Source: Wurfbainia villosa
Lineage: Eukaryota; Streptophyta; Magnoliopsida; Zingiberales; Zingiberaceae
Assembly: GCA_025175895.1 (NCBI GenBank)
Contig: CM046006.1
Coordinates: 62,020,288-62,084,287, forward strand
Direction: 5' to 3'
Length of the DNA: 64,000 nucleotides
Shown: positions 35,204-45,476 of the stretch, one piece after another
Position numbering within the stretch: the first letter of the stretch is position 1
Layout of the letters: each line of letters starts with the position of its first letter
The notes under the pieces: model-generated
The model's input: only the letters and a program-made list of their open reading frames with translations
Database searches by the model: none
What the model was told of the DNA's origin: nothing
Translations under genes and position numbers: made by a program

Positions 35204-36439
35204 TGTTAGGACCCTTGGAATGGCTAGAGGGGGGGGTGATTAGCCTTTCTTCTTTTCTACAAAAATTGTTAGCGGAAGCAATACAAAATATAAACACAAA
35301 TCAAAGCAAGAACGAAGCTAACACCCGATGTACGTGGTTCGGAGATGAGGCTCCTACTCCACGGCAATCCGTAAGGTGGATTAGCCCTAATCAACCTTCA
35401 CTAGAACCTCCTTTAGATGAACCAAGGTGGAGAAACCCTTCTTACAATGCTCTCCTCTTCTTTACAATGATGGATGATCAAGAACAAGAGAAGAGGAGGA
35501 TTTAAATCACTAAAAAACACATGGAAGGCTTGGTGAGCACGATAGTATAGTTAGGAGCAAGAGCACTAGCTTCACCAAGCTCCCCATGGCCCCTTTTTAT
35601 AGAAGAGGGGCTGTTTTTCCCGTTGGGCATCGATCGATCCAAGCTGCATGCCATCCCGATCACGCCGGCTTAACGCGGCTTATGAAACGCGATCTCCACG
35701 GAGATTCGTAGCCGCAATCTCCAACGGCCAGGCGCGATCCCTCCATCACCGATCGTGATGGGGTGATCGACCGAGTGATCTAAGGCGATGAGTGAGACGC
35801 ATTCTCGGCGATATTTCCCTTGATCGTCGTGATGCCTTTGGCGATCGATTGCATAATCACCGATCATTGCTCAAGGCAAGCGATCGATGGTCGTGGTTTC
35901 ACCACGACTCGGTCGAACTCGACCGGTCCGATCGATACATCGATCACCGATCGATACTCATCAAGTATGAGTAATTCATACTTGATTTTATACCCTAGAC
36001 CTAGACTCAACCTTCTAGCTCCTTAATAAGCCTTGCGCCTTCAGGATCCCTCCGAGTCTGTGACTTGTTCATCCTTTGCGCTTTGCTTCCAAGAGCTTCC
36101 TTCGGTTTCGTCATGTCTTGGGTTGCCAAATGCTTGGACTTTACGCCGCCAAGACTACAAGCTTGGACTTATGCTGCCAAGACTTTATTTTGGACTTCGT
36201 TTGTCAAGGTTCACTTGGACTTTACGCTGCCAAGACTACAAGCTTGGTCTTACGCTGCCAAGTCCATCCCTTGTACTTCCTTTGCCAAGATCATACTTGG
36301 ACTTCCTTTGCCAAGATCACCCTTGGACTTCCCTGTCACTTAAACATTTTCGCAATTAGATCACAAGATATTGCCTAACTCAGATGATTATCCAAACATC
36401 AAAACATATATAAATGCTTGGAGCATTGTTGCACCAACA
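35204..36439 (-). repeat. S3 3' LTR (1236 bp)
   Basis: Carries GGCTAGAGGGGGGGGTGATTAG near its start. Region 35620-35960 is rich in CGATCG where sequence of the sister LTR differs in a patchy way. Region 36120-36345 is an array of seven or so 25-29 bp units of the form CTTGGACTTTACGCTGCCAAG, each with CTTGG/CCAAG arms able to fold. Confidence 0.94.
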
Positions 36440-37480
36440 ATCTCCCCCTTTTTGATGTTTGGTAATCATTTGAGTTAGGTCTTTAAATACACACATAGTC
36501 ATATTTTCAATATGTATTATAACTTAAACACTCCTTCTCCCCCTTTGACATACATCAAAAAGAGAAGGATTCAAACATGAAGGAAATAATGTGTTAGATC
36601 TTGGACTAAGGTACAATATTGAAATTAAGCTCCCCCTTAATCCAAGATATGCTTTATACTGTATAAACAATAGTTGAAGCAAAGCATACCAAAAATTCAA
36701 AGAAAATCAAGTCCTAACTTTGCACCAACAATGGTTTTGGGGATGAAAAAGATATAATTTATGAAAACTCCCCCTAAAACTCTGCATTAGTCAGTCCTAA
36801 ATCTTGTTTATACGCAATATTATCATACTATAGTGTTAGGACATCAAAGATACACCAAATATCAGAAAATGGAGCTTATTATCAGAAAACCCAGTGTATC
36901 ACTGATAGTTTCGAACCACGATCATTATACTAAATCGAAATTTGACCTTTTCACCATTTACATTTAAAATGCGGTAGAAATTCCAAAAATCTCGAAAAAT
37001 CACGAAATTTTGCGTACATACTTCTGAAATCATACTTTATTAAGGAAAAATAATTTGAAAAATATATGTTTTCCAGATTTCAAGATTGATACAAATTTGG
37101 AAACTTACAAAAGTTCTAAAGAATTTTCAAACTTTGTATCACTTTTGTGATTTAATTGAAAACTGTTTTCCAAAATATAATGAACATGGTTTAAAATATA
37201 TATGATTTGGAATTTCCAACCATGTTCTTAGAGCTATGTACTCATTACTTGAATACAAGCCTTCCCAATGGTTGGTCCATAAGATATTTATGTCTCTAGG
37301 TGTGTCATTGGCTCATAGTAATGCATCATAACAAGCATGATGAGCCAAGTACACCTTCCCTATCATCTCACATGGTTCTAAGTGTCTCAATACAAAAATC
37401 AAGGTTTCTTAAGGCTTTTTGTGAGATGTATCAAGGTATAAAGATAACACATAAACATGGGAGCATGCAAACCTAGAATT
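36440..37480 (-). other. S3 noncoding tail with polypurine tracts and hairpin
   Basis: True polypurine tract at 36440-36457. Internal copies at 36534-36549, 36630-36640 and 36768-36780. LTR-end mimic TGCACCAACA at 36721-36730. Hairpin CATCTCACA (37364-37372) with TGTGAGATG (37420-37428). No coding seen. Confidence 0.83.
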
Positions 37481-40400
37481 TTACTCTACAAAGCACATAC
37501 CAAGCTCTCTCCTTAAAGATGAAAATTCATTTTCGGGAAGAGCTTTGGTGAAGATATTGGCAAGGTTGGACTTAGATTCTACATAATTAAGTTCAATGTC
37601 CCCTCTTGCCACATGATCTCTTATGAAGTGATGTTTTACTTCAATGTGCTTGGTCCTAGAGTGATGTACCGGATTTTTGGTCAAGTTGATGGTACTCACA
37701 TTATCACAATAAACTTTGATGTTAGAGTAGTGTAGCTCATAGTCTACAAGAGTATGTCTCATCCAAAGTAATTGAGCTACACAACCACCCATAGCCACAT
37801 ATTCGGCTTCGGTGGTTGATAAAGCAACACAATGTTGTTTCCTACTACTCCAACTAACTAGGGAGGACCCAAGAAATTGGCATCCACCACTAGTACTTTT
37901 CCTATCCAATTTGCACCCGGCATAATCGGAATCGGTATAACCAAGTAATTCAAATGACTTAGTCCTAGGATACCAAAGTCCTACATTTAGGGTGCCTTTA
38001 ATATATCTTAATATTCTTTTGACGGCTACCAAATGTGATTCTTTGGCACAAGATTGGTATCTTGCACACATACCTACCGCAAATAAAATGTCGGGTCTAC
38101 TAGCGGTTAGGTATAGTAAGCTACCAATCATACTCCTATACAATTTAAGATCAATTGATTTACCTTCATGATCACTATCTATTCTAGTGCTAGTGGCCAT
38201 AGGAGTGGTTACAATTTTGGCATTTTCCAAACCAAATTTCTTGATCATTTCATTTGCATATTTGGTTTGATAAATATGAATACCCTCATTGGTTTGTTTG
38301 ACTTGTAAACTTAGGAAAAAGGTAAGCTCTCCAACCAAACTCATTTCAAATTCATTTTCCATATTTTTTATAAAGTCTTGAAGAAGATCATCATTTGTTA
38401 AAAAATGATATCATCAACATATACTTGGGCTATGAATATATCTTTTAACGTTGACTTTATAAACAAAGTTTGATCTACTTGGCCTCTTCTAAAATCCTTA
38501 GAAATTAAGAAGGATGATAATCTTTCATACCATGCCCGGGGAGCTTGTTTTAACCCATATAATGCTTTCCTAAGCTTACATACATGATTTGGATAATCTA
38601 TGTTCTCAAATCTGGGAGGTTGCTCTACATATACTTCCTCCTTAATAAAACCATTTAAGAATGCCGATTTAACATCCATTTGGTAAAGTTTAAATCCCAT
38701 GTAGGAAGCATACCCTAAGAGAATCCTAATAGATTCTAACCTTGCAACCGGGGCATAAGTCTCATCATAGTCAAGCCCCTCAACTTGATTGAATCCCCTA
38801 GCAACCAATCTAGCCTTATTTCTAGTGATATTTCCTTGATCATCTAGCTTATTCCTAAAGACCCATCTTGTAGTAATTATGGTGCTATCATTGGGTCTAG
38901 GTACTAATTCCCACACTTGACTTCTCTCAAATTGAGCCAATTCATCTTGCATTGCCAAAATCCAATCCGGATCATGTAATGCATCATTGATTGATTTGGG
39001 CTCAATTTGTGAGATAAGAGCAACTTGACTAGTGGGAGGTCTATGAAATGACCTAGTTCTTACTCCTTGAGATAGATCTCCTACTACTTGGTCAAGTGGA
39101 TGATCTTGATGAATTCTTAGGTTTCTAGAAGAGATTTCAATTTGATCATTGTTATCTTCCACCCTTCTTTCATCATCGGAGTCTCCTCTTCCTCCCCCTT
39201 GATCATTACCCCTAATGGTCAAATTTTGAAGTTTTTGGGTAATGTCTTGATTATTGTCATTAATATCCTTATCAATGGAGGACTTTCTAGGGTAGGTACT
39301 AGTAGTTTCATCAAATTGAACATTGGAAGACTCCTCAATCCCTTTGGTTCTCTTATTGTAGACTCTATACCCTCTACTTGTGGATGAGTATCAAACTAGG
39401 ATTCCCTCATCCGCTTTTGATTCAAATTTTCCTAAGTTATCTTTGGTGTTTAGAATATAAACTTTACATCCAAAGACTTTGAAATAATGAATTGTGGGTA
39501 TAGTCCCATTCCATAATTCAAATGGTGTTTTTCCTAAAAACCTATGGATTTGAACCCTATTTTGGATATAGCAAGCGGTATTAACCGCTTCCGCCCACAA
39601 GTAGCTAGGAAGGGAATATGCATTAAGCATAGTCCTAGCCGCCTCTTGTAGGGCACGATTTCTCCTTTCCACCACCCCATTTTGTTGGGGTGTTCTAGGA
39701 CAAGAGAACTCATGCTTGTACCCTTGCTCTAAACAAAATTGTGAAAATTTTAGGTTTTCAAATTCACCACCATGATCACTACGGATCCGGTTGATTTTGA
39801 GACTCTTTTCATTTTCAACCCTTTTACTAAATCCTATGATTATTTCTAAGGTATCATCCTTATGTTTCATAAAATAGACCCAAGTATACCTAGAAAAATC
39901 ATCTACTATAACCAAACAATATTTATTACCATTTAAAGATGGAGTACTATGGCAATCAAATAAGTCAAGATGCAATAATTCTAATGGTAAAGAGGTATTG
40001 GTTAGGGTTTTACCTTTGTGTGATGCCTTTGTTTGTTTTCCTTCTTGGCATGCATCACACAATTTGTTCTTGACATACTTGATCTTTGGTAGCCCTTTGA
40101 CCAACTCCATCTTGGCTACCTTGGCTATGTTTTTCATGTTGATATGTCCCAATCTTCTATGCCATAGCCAATTTTCCTCTTCTTTTGCAACCAAACACTT
40201 AGTAGAAATGTTAGAAGCATATGAAAGATCAACATAATAGATGTTTGATTTCCTATATCCAACTAACATACAATCATTTAATTCCTTGTGTTTAATCATG
40301 CATTTAGAGGATTCAAAAGAGACATGATAGTTTGCATCACAAAGTTGACTAACACTTAACAAATTAAATTTCATATTTTCAACTAGCAATACTTTGTGAA

Positions 40401-40573
40401 TAACAATTTTAAGGGATACCTCAATTGTACCTCTACCTAATATCTTGAGTTTTCCACTATTCCCAAAAGACACCTCTCCCTTCTTCACATATTTAATTGT
40501 GGAGAACTTGCTCACATCCCCGGTCATATGTGTTGAGCAACCGCTATCCACAATCCACATACCTCGCTCTCCT
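37481..40573 (-). pseudogene. S3 pol: protease, integrase, RT, RNase H; two lesions
   Basis: Minus-strand frame right after the gag stop. Protease has WIVDSGCSTHMTGD. Integrase (to about 39391) has the HHCC finger (WHRRLGHINMKN, CDACQEGK), DLFDC, DDFSRYTWVYF and TPQQNGVVERRNR. A stop near 39388 replaces a Gly codon (GGA to TGA). RT (39222-38398) has ARLVARGFNQ, QMDVKSAFLNG, YGLKQAPRAWYERL and YVDD in QVYVDDIIF, then a small deletion that gives a stop. RNase H (38362-37481) has GYTDSDYAG, STTEAEYVA, YCDN, ADP replaced by ANIFTKALP. Otherwise full length. Confidence 0.92.
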
Positions 40574-40575
40574 AC

Positions 40576-42201
40576 CTAAATCACATGAAAAACACAAGCT
40601 TTTGGTACCCAAACATTTGGACCAGTAACATTAAGTAAAAACTTCTTAGGTACCCAAGATTTCTTAACCTTACCCTTAATGGTTGCTCTCCTATTAATTA
40701 ATGAAATATAAGCAACTTCTTTTTCTTTTGGATTATATCCTAACCCGGCCTTGTTATAAACCGCTATTTGTCTACTAAGAATCATATCAAGACACTTTGA
40801 GCCATTTGAAAATTTTTCTAAACATGCTTTCAATTCACTAACCTCATCCTTAAGTTTTTCATTTTCTTCCCTAAGCATGCAAGAGTCAATATGTGAAGGC
40901 TTTTCATTCCTAATGGCCTTTAGTTCTACCTTCATGCTCTTAACCTTAGATTTTGACTTATCTAGAGCTTCTTTAAGATAAGCAATTGATTTATAGAGAA
41001 GCATAACCTTGGGAGAATTCATTACCTCATCGTCACTAGATGACGATTCATCACTTGAAGAATCTTCTTGACTTGATGTGCCGGAATCATCTTCTAATGC
41101 CATGAGTGTCACATGGCGTGTGATGTGGCAAAGCTCCTCATCGGATGGAGAGTCTTCAACACTTGGTGTGTCCCATGTGGTTTGAGCCACCATGGCCTCC
41201 TTCTTCTTCTTTTCCTTCTTGTCCTTCTTTTTCTTTTCCTTTTCCTCCTTCTTCTTTAGCTCCGAGCAATTCGGCTTTATATGCCCCTTCTTATTGCAAG
41301 CATGGCAAATCACATTATTACTAAAACTTGAATTACCATTAAATTTACCTTTTGAGGAATGAGACCCCTTCCTTGCTTCTCTATTCTTGAACTCTCTTGA
41401 CTTTCTATAAAGCTTCTTGACGAAATTGGCCATTTCACTAGATGAGTCCCCATCGCTACTTGACTCATCCTCCGACTCGGATGATGATGATGCTTCTTTT
41501 CTTTCCTTCTTCTTCTTTTCTTTCTTGTCCTTATTTTCAACGAATAGAGCTAAACCCTTTTCCTTAGAGGACATGTTAGTTTGCTCATGTAATTCAAACT
41601 CACAAAATAATTCATCGATTTTAATTTGAGATAAATCCCTAGTTACCTTAATGGCATCAACTATTGAAGTCCATAACGAGTTTCTAGAAAATGCTTGTAA
41701 AATATACCTTACCAAATCCCAGTTGTCAACCCGCTCACCTATGATATGGAGTCCGTTTACAATTTCCTTGAACCTTCCATGCATTTGACTTACGGTTTCA
41801 TGCATCTTCATTTGGAAGGCTTGAAGTTGTCCGATTAATAGGTCCTTCTTGGCCCTCTTTGATTCCTTGGAACCTTCATTTAGCTCAATGAGCTTTTCCC
41901 ATAGCTCCTTGGCGGATTCAAAAGGCCCCACCTTGTTGAGTTGCTCCATTGTGATGCCACATTGGATGGTGAGGACGGCCTTTGCATTTGATTCAAATTT
42001 CTTGTTTATTTCTCTTGTCCAATCCTTGCTTGGAATAGGATGTCCATGTTCATCCACCGGTTCCTCGAAGCCATCTACAACACTATGCCAAATTTCGATA
42101 TTACTCATAAGATAGTACTTCATCCTACCTTTCCAATACGCAAAGTGACTCCCATCGAAAAGCGGTGGCTTGGCGATGCTATATCCCTCTTGAAGAGCCA
42201 T
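40576..42201 (-). CDS. S3 gag polyprotein
   Basis: Open frame of 541 codons from ATG 42201 (MALQEGYS) to a TAG at 40576. An upstream ATG at 42348 lies in the LTR and is ignored. Residues about 1-200 form the UBN2 capsid domain (YWKGRMKYY, AKELWEKLIELN, RYILQAFSRN). A Ser/Glu and Lys-rich stretch follows, then a CCHC zinc knuckle CHACNKKGHIKPNC near residue 300, a second acidic region, a coiled coil, and VYNKAGLGY plus WVPK motifs at the end. It assembles particles and binds RNA. The TAG may be a mutated Gln codon, since protease continues in the same frame. Confidence 0.92.
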   Translation of the reverse strand: MALQEGYSIAKPPLFDGSHFAYWKGRMKYYLMSNIEIWHSVVDGFEEPVDEHGHPIPSKDWTREINKKFESNAKAVLTIQCGITMEQLNKVGPFESAKELWEKLIELNEGSKESKRAKKDLLIGQLQAFQMKMHETVSQMHGRFKEIVNGLHIIGERVDNWDLVRYILQAFSRNSLWTSIVDAIKVTRDLSQIKIDELFCEFELHEQTNMSSKEKGLALFVENKDKKEKKKKERKEASSSSESEDESSSDGDSSSEMANFVKKLYRKSREFKNREARKGSHSSKGKFNGNSSFSNNVICHACNKKGHIKPNCSELKKKEEKEKKKKDKKEKKKKEAMVAQTTWDTPSVEDSPSDEELCHITRHVTLMALEDDSGTSSQEDSSSDESSSSDDEVMNSPKVMLLYKSIAYLKEALDKSKSKVKSMKVELKAIRNEKPSHIDSCMLREENEKLKDEVSELKACLEKFSNGSKCLDMILSRQIAVYNKAGLGYNPKEKEVAYISLINRRATIKGKVKKSWVPKKFLLNVTGPNVWVPKACVFHVI

Positions 42202-42255
42202 TGATGTCTTGGTTGATGGTGAGATCTTCCAAGCTATCCGGGCTCTGATACCACT
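42202..42255 (-). promoter_or_regulatory. S3 short leader and primer-binding site
   Basis: GGCTCTGATACCA (42241-42253), tRNA-Met primer site on the minus strand, two bases from the LTR. Leader under 50 bp, as in S2. Confidence 0.93.
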
Positions 42256-43480
42256 TGTTAGGACCCTTGGAATGGCTAGAGGGGGGGTGATTAGCCTTTC
42301 TTCTTTTCTACAAAAATTGTTAGCGGAAGCAATACAAAATATAAACACAAATCAAAGCAAGAACGAAGCTAACACCCGATGTACGTGGTTCGGAGATGAC
42401 GCTCCTACTCCACGGCAATCCGTAAGGTGGATTAGCCCTAATCAACCTTCACTAGAACCTCCTTTAGATGAACCAAGGTGGAGAAACCCTTCTTACAATG
42501 CTCTCCTCTTCTTTACAATGATGGATGATCAAGAACAAGAGAAGAGGAGGATTTAAATCACTAAAAAACACTTGGAAGGCTTGGTGAGCATGAGAGTATA
42601 GTTAGGAGCAAGAGCACTAGCTTCACCAAGCTCCCCATGGCCCCCTTTATAGAAGAGGGCTATTTTCCGTTAGGCGATCGATCGGTCGTGATGCATGCCA
42701 TCGGTCATCGGCCGAAACACGGCCGGAACGCGATCTCCGCGAGATTCGTAGCTGCGATCTCCAACGGCCGGTGATCGGTCGGTGATCCCTCCATCGATCG
42801 GTGATGGGGTGATCGATCGAGTGATCTAAGCGTGATCGAGTGAGGCGCGTGCTAGCGATATTTCCCTTGATCGATCGGTGATGCCTTTGTGATCGATTGC
42901 GAATCGATCATTTCTCGACCAAAGCGATCGATGATGGTCGAGTTTCAGACTCGATCGAACGCGACGGTCGGTGATACATCGTATCAGTCGACTGATACTC
43001 ATCAAGTATGAGTAATTCATACTTGATTTTATACCCTAGACCTAGACTCAACCTTCTAGCTCCTCAATAAGCCTTGCGCCTTCAGGATCCCTCTAAGTCC
43101 GTGACTTATTCATCCTTTGCGCTTTGCTTCCAAAAGCTTCTTTCGGTTTCGTCATGTCTTGGGTTGCCAAATGCTTGGACTTTACGCCGCCAAGACTACA
43201 AGCTTGGACTTATGCTGCCAAGACTTTATTTTGGACTTCCTTTGTCAAGGTTCACTTGGACTTTACGCTGCCAAGACTACAAGCTTGGTCTTACGCTGCC
43301 AAGTCCATCCCTTGTACTTCCTTTGCCAAGATCATACTTGGACTTCCTTTGCCAAGATCACCCTTGGACTTCCCTGTCACTTAAACATTTTCGCAATTAG
43401 ATCACAAGATATTGCCTAACTCAGATGATTAACCAAACATCAAAACTTATATAAATGCTTGGAGCATTGTTGCACCAACA
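42256..43480 (-). repeat. S3 5' LTR (1225 bp)
   Basis: Sister of 35204-36439. Close to identical outside 42650-43000, where CG-rich palindromic sequence differs patchily; CAGTCGACTG survives at 42985-42994. The CTTGG/CCAAG array is at 43160-43384. Confidence 0.95.
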
Positions 43481-43485
43481 CATGG

Positions 43486-44310
43486 CAGTCGACTGGTGAC
43501 CTAGTAGTCGACTGCCCAGTCGGCTACGGAGCATTCTGTGCTCACGACATTCCCATCAGTCAATTGCCATCCCTCGGCAGTCGACTGTTGTCGACATCAG
43601 TCGACTGCCAGTCCATGGCAGTCGACTACCAAGCACAAAACCACAAGTCTAAAACCAGTCGAATCCTAGTCGACTTGGATCAGTCGAACCGGCACCTGTG
43701 CCAGTCGACTGCTGTCGGGCAAAACCTCAAACACCAAGTTGTTTGAGCATCCGACCGTCGGGTAAACCCTCAAACATCAAGTTTGAGCCTCCGACACTCA
43801 GTCTTAGCCACTTGGCCAAGTCCACCTTATCCCTCATGGAGTTCCCCACCGAAGCTCTCTTCCCTCGGCCTACATCTCTCGGATGTGCCAAGCACACGAC
43901 TTCGCAATGTCATCCTTCGCGTCTCATGCCCTAGAAGTATGCTTCCTTTGGGCTCTCTCCATTTGCTCCCCGTCCGACGATCCCTCGGATGCACCAAGCG
44001 CACAACTTCACAATGTCATCCTTCACCGAATCAAGGACCCCGAGCCTAGTGAACTTACCAAGTCCTCAAGACTTCCCTCATGCACCTAAGCGCACAGCTT
44101 CACAATGCATTTCTCACCAAGCACCAAGCACACGGCTTCGCAATGCTTTGGACTTTTCCCACACCAAGCTTCATGCTTGGATTTTCCATGCCAACACCAT
44201 GTTGGACTTTCCCATGACAATCCCATGTCATGAGTTTTGTCTATCATCAAAATACTATCAAAGTACTGCTCAAGTCAAACTCGAGTCAACCTGGGCCGAT
44301 TGCACCAACA
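43486..44310 (-). repeat. S2 5' LTR, second part
   Basis: Resumes the S2 LTR after S3. Best-preserved palindrome cluster of the window: CAGTCGACTG at 43486-43495, 43578-43587, about 43597 and 43702-43711, with close variants between. The CACCAAGCGCACGACTTCGC-type repeats lie at about 43870-44150. It ends TGCACCAACA at 44310, followed by TTTTC. Confidence 0.94.
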
Positions 44311-45356
44311 TTTTCGATACTTGAGTTACGCAGCGGAAAGAATAAAACAATGTAAAAGTAAAGATGACACAAGGGTTTTTTACTTGGTTCGTAGCCTACG
44401 ACTACTACTCCAAGGCCCTAGTGATCCTTGACCACGCACGGAGGGCAAATCACTAACGAACTCCTCCTCGTTGGAGGTAGGAGTTAATCAAATACAAAAA
44501 CATGAAAGGATCGAGATAGAGGGACACTCCCCCTCTTCTCGTTACGATAAAAGCACGATAAAAAGAACTTAATTTCAGATTGAAACTAAACAAAACTTTT
44601 ACCGATGACTCATAGATGAAGAGGATTGAGCTCTAGTCGTCATGTCTGCAGCACTTCGTCGTAGAGATGTCGGAGAGTCGTAGCATATCGAAAGCACTTG
44701 GAGGCTTAGAGAATTGATGAAAACCCCTTAGAGAAGCCCTCCTTTTATAGCTTTTGAGCCCCTCATCGAATGGGTCTTCAACCAATCAAATTTAGGCACC
44801 AAGCTCCTTGGAATGAGGTGATAAGGCTTGACTCCTCGAAGCTGATTCTTGACCATCAGTCGACTGATGGCAGCGCTAGTCGAGTCGCAACACTCAGCAG
44901 TCGACTGATTTAAGGCAGTCGAGTGGCTCTTGTGGGCAGTCGACTGATGCTGGCTGAAATCACAAGTTATCTTAACAAAAACATAATTTCGACAGTCGCT
45001 GACCGTCCGATCCCGACCTAGACCATCCATGGGATGTCTTTGGTCGGATCTACGCTTAAGGCCATCCCCATAAGGAGGATACGACCTCACTTACGCTCAC
45101 ACACATGAGCTTATCTTGATACTTACTTTGTAGCTCTTGATTTCGGCCTTCCACTCGATTCCTTCGGCTCCCTCCGAAGTCACTTGAGCGTCGCCCGACC
45201 ACCGCGGCTTCCTCCGGGTGTCGTCAACCTTCAGCTCCAGCTTTAGCACTTTTCTACACACTCGATTCAACTCATGAGATAACGATATGAGCTTAACTTT
45301 GTATCATTTGCTATAATCAAAACTCAGGTTCGACTTAGGTGCCCACTGCACCAACA
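44311..45356 (-). repeat. S4 5' LTR, second part
   Basis: Starts with the TTTTC copy and continues the S4 LTR to CCAACA. CAGTCGACTG at 44857-44866, 44898-44907 and 44937-44946. It keeps both segments that are each missing from one of the two S1 LTRs. Confidence 0.92.
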
Positions 45357-45476
45357 GTACATAAGACTTGGACTTTTCATGATAATCACATTGTCATATG
45401 TTTTGTCGAACATCAAAGTACTGCTCGAGTCAAACTCGAGTCTGGTCAATCGTGACCTGGGCTGATTGCACCAATA
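45357..45476 (-). repeat. S5 3' LTR, terminal 120 bp
   Basis: Matches the end of the S2 LTR (GCTCGAGTCAAACTCGAGTC, then GATTGCACCAATA; terminal CAACA has become CAATA). The rest is displaced by S4. Confidence 0.85.

Larger units (their letters stand above)
35204..43480 (-). mobile_element. S3: near-complete autonomous-type Sirevirus
   Basis: 8277 bp, LTRs 35204-36439 and 42256-43480 (TGTTAGG...CACCAACA), perfect duplication CATGG (35199-35203 and 43481-43485). Primer site, gag, protease, integrase, RT, RNase H, tail with repeated polypurine tracts are all present in Copia order. Only three clear lesions lie in the coding region. It is the sole element here that could recently have supplied enzymes to gag-only relatives. 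No env-like frame follows RNase H. Confidence 0.95.
29965..44310 (-). mobile_element. S2: gag-only Sirevirus, split by S3
   Basis: LTRs are 29965-31414 and 34575-35203 joined to 43486-44310 (1450 and 1454 bp). The 5-bp duplication TTTTC (29960-29964 and 44311-44315) is perfect. The internal region, 31415-34574, is 3160 bp and holds only gag plus a noncoding tail with polypurine tracts and hairpin. No pol. The element therefore needed enzymes from elsewhere. The same gag type occurs in S5. Confidence 0.94.
28200..45356 (-). mobile_element. S4: partial Sirevirus, split by S2
   Basis: Own sequence is gag and leader (28200-29903), LTR start (29904-29964), then the rest of the LTR (44316-45356) after S2. 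The 3' part of the element (tail, polypurine tract, 3' LTR) is missing: at about 28200 the gag end meets X. On the right the LTR ends in CCAACA at 45356 inside an S5 LTR, so S4 inserted there. The duplication cannot be tested because the left end is gone. Its gag and LTR resemble S1. Confidence 0.82.

Noticed and set aside
35990..36380. Three overlapping plus-strand frames of about 90-108 codons, repeated at 43074-43419
   Set aside because: All three frames are open because of the CTTGG/CCAAG repeat array in the S3 LTRs.
37100..37481. A possible env-like gene after S3 RNase H, as in some Sireviruses
   Set aside because: No open frame of useful length between the RNase H stop at 37481 and the LTR.
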